Assembly (NCBI GenBank): GCA_029938465.1
Contig: JAOZUW010000019.1
Coordinates: forward strand, 1 to 32,157
DNA length: 32,157 nucleotides
Reading direction: 5' to 3'
Source: Bacteroidales bacterium
Lineage (GTDB): Bacteria; Bacteroidota; Bacteroidia; Bacteroidales; UBA12170
Part shown: piece by piece, positions 30,873 through 32,157 of the stretch
Layout of the letters: each line of letters begins with the position of its first letter
How positions within the stretch are numbered: position 1 is the stretch's first letter
Notes under the pieces: generated by a model
What the model was told of the DNA's origin: nothing
What the model saw: the letters and a program-made list of their open reading frames with translations, nothing else
Databases searched by the model: none
Translations under genes and position numbers: made by a program

Positions 30873-32157
30873 ATGTTAGCGTTTGTACACTCTATTTATA
30901 GGTCTTTTAGCAAAATAAGTAGCTATTTTGTACCAAATATTAAACTGAAATTATTATTTACTATTAGCTTCTTTTTATTTATTTTATCCTTTCAATCTAC
31001 TGCCCAGAACTTCTTTTGCAGCTCCTCCGAACCTTTTTGTACAGATGAAGCTTTTACTTATGGTGCAGGAGTAGATGCTGGCAATGCAGAGCCTGGTCCT
31101 GACTATGGCTGTCTTGGAAACCAACCTAATCCTGCATGGTTTCATATGAGAATTGGTGTTGACGGAGATATTAATATCAATATGGCTAGTGCTCCTTCAG
31201 AAGATATTGATTTTATATGTTGGGGTCCTTTTACCGATGCTTATTCTCCTTGTACAGGTGAATTAACTACTTCTAAAATTGTATCTTGTAGCTATTCTCC
31301 TGCCTCAGTTGAAAATTGTTACATTCCAAATGGTCTTGTAGGTGAATATTATATTCTATTAATTACTAATTGGTCTAATAACCCTTGCCATATTACTTTC
31401 TCCAAAACTAGTGGTAGCGGCGAAACCGATTGCAATATCATAAATGCTAGTGCAAGTAATAATGGCCCTGTTTGTATTGGAGATACTTTAAAACTTTTTG
31501 CAGACACCGTAGTAAATGCTACCTATCAATGGGAAGGACCAGATTCTTTTTCGTCCACAAATCAAAATCCAATTATTCTTAATGCCCAATTAACAAATGC
31601 TGGTTTATACTCTGTTGTTGTTACATTTGATGGGGTGCCCAGTGAACCAGCAGTAACAAATGTCGTTATAGCTTCTCCTCCTACTTTTGAAATTACTAAT
31701 ATGGCAGGAGATATACAGGACACATTCCAGCTTTGCTATGGGGAAGAAATGAAATTTAAGGTGAGTTTTTGGGATTATGTAGATGCAACGTGGTTCAATG
31801 GAAATACCGGTGTTTTATCAGGATGGGTAAGTACAACAGGAGAAGTATGGGTAGAAGCGAATAACCCTACTGGCTGTATTGGTTATGACACCACCTACCT
31901 CGAAATCCGCGACGAAATCCTCATCAACTTCAACCTTCTTAACTTCTGCGAAGGCGATTTAGCAGACACCATCAACAGTAAAGCCACACCATTAGGTGGA
32001 GTGTTTTCAGGCGATGCCGTTATTTATTCCGGAATAGATACTATTATTGATCCTACTATTATTCCAGTGGGAGACTCTGTAAAGATATTCTACACCTATG
32101 CAGATATTATTTCTGAAACTGATACCTGTTTTGGTACAGATTCCATATGGATCAAAC
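30873..32157 (+). CDS. Large exported Ig-like surface protein, 3' end outside the window
   Basis: The reading frame stays open for 428 codons to the window edge, so only the N-terminal part is seen. A signal sequence (hydrophobic about 27-41, ending STAQN) follows a 25-residue basic lead. Residues about 49-185 form a Cys-rich domain (PFCTDEAFTYGAGVDAGNAEPGPDYGCLGNQPNPAWFHMRIG, DIDFICWGPF, YYILLITNWS), which I recall at the front of large Bacteroidota gliding- or adhesin-type T9SS proteins. An Ig-like domain follows (about 187-255, YQWEGPDSFSSTNQNP...GLYSVVVT), then more beta-rich repeats. T9SS export is inferred, since the C-terminus is missing. It is divergent from the protease gene. A short stretch (about 31886-31975) has unusually C-rich codon ends. 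Confidence 0.85.
   Translation, partial: MLAFVHSIYRSFSKISSYFVPNIKLKLLFTISFFLFILSFQSTAQNFFCSSSEPFCTDEAFTYGAGVDAGNAEPGPDYGCLGNQPNPAWFHMRIGVDGDININMASAPSEDIDFICWGPFTDAYSPCTGELTTSKIVSCSYSPASVENCYIPNGLVGEYYILLITNWSNNPCHITFSKTSGSGETDCNIINASASNNGPVCIGDTLKLFADTVVNATYQWEGPDSFSSTNQNPIILNAQLTNAGLYSVVVTFDGVPSEPAVTNVVIASPPTFEITNMAGDIQDTFQLCYGEEMKFKVSFWDYVDATWFNGNTGVLSGWVSTTGEVWVEANNPTGCIGYDTTYLEIRDEILINFNLLNFCEGDLADTINSKATPLGGVFSGDAVIYSGIDTIIDPTIIPVGDSVKIFYTYADIISETDTCFGTDSIWIK

Overview
The window is AT-rich DNA from a member of the Bacteroidota (Bacteroidia-like, probably an environmental lineage). The main signs are promoter elements of the phylum's type (TTTG, about 20 nt, then TAnnTTTG), proteins ending in type IX secretion (T9SS) sorting domains, a DUF4290 gene next to murA, a MurA with Asp at the usual active-site Cys, and very few Shine-Dalgarno sequences. 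There are no rRNA or tRNA genes, CRISPR arrays, transposases or phage genes that I can see. Most genes are chromosomal housekeeping or envelope genes.

Layout. 1-4343 (+): the terminator of an upstream gene, then ffh, folD, a T9SS-exported protein and queE, packed as one transcription unit. 4344-8063 (+): a strong phylum-type promoter, then a three-gene redox module (Tat-exported four-cluster-type ferredoxin, NrfD-type quinol-interacting membrane protein, membrane-anchored monoheme cytochrome c) closed by a terminator. 8109-9131 (+): a DUF481-like outer-membrane beta-barrel. 9197-13635 (-): DUF4290-murA, wecB, a 62-residue protein with its own terminator, and an ECF sigma factor. 13911-21923: a divergent uvrA paralogue and a UvrD/PcrA helicase on +, converging with the canonical uvrA on -. 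22193-24492 (+): a CDF metal exporter, a ZIP metal importer and a small zinc-ribbon protein. 24493-26332: a MITE-like inverted-repeat element, an unexplained stretch, a lytic transglycosylase (-) and a second repeat cluster. 26333-30615 (-): rmlC and a large T9SS-exported subtilisin-like protease. 30873-end (+): the 5' part of a large exported Ig-like protein that runs off the window.

How the genes fit together. ffh serves membrane targeting, which suits the many exported products here. wecB, rmlC, murA and the transglycosylase serve the envelope (surface sugars and peptidoglycan). The two UvrA proteins and a helicase with a PcrA-like C-terminal module form a nucleotide-excision-repair neighbourhood. 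CDF and ZIP point to zinc or manganese homeostasis.

The most unusual items are: the redox module, which has no adjacent catalytic subunit and whose ferredoxin lacks one Cys in each of its two outer cluster motifs; the 191-bp element with perfect 13-bp terminal inverted repeats around opposed arrays of about 10-bp repeats; and the two-UvrA/UvrD neighbourhood. No clearly new defence or biosynthetic system is visible.
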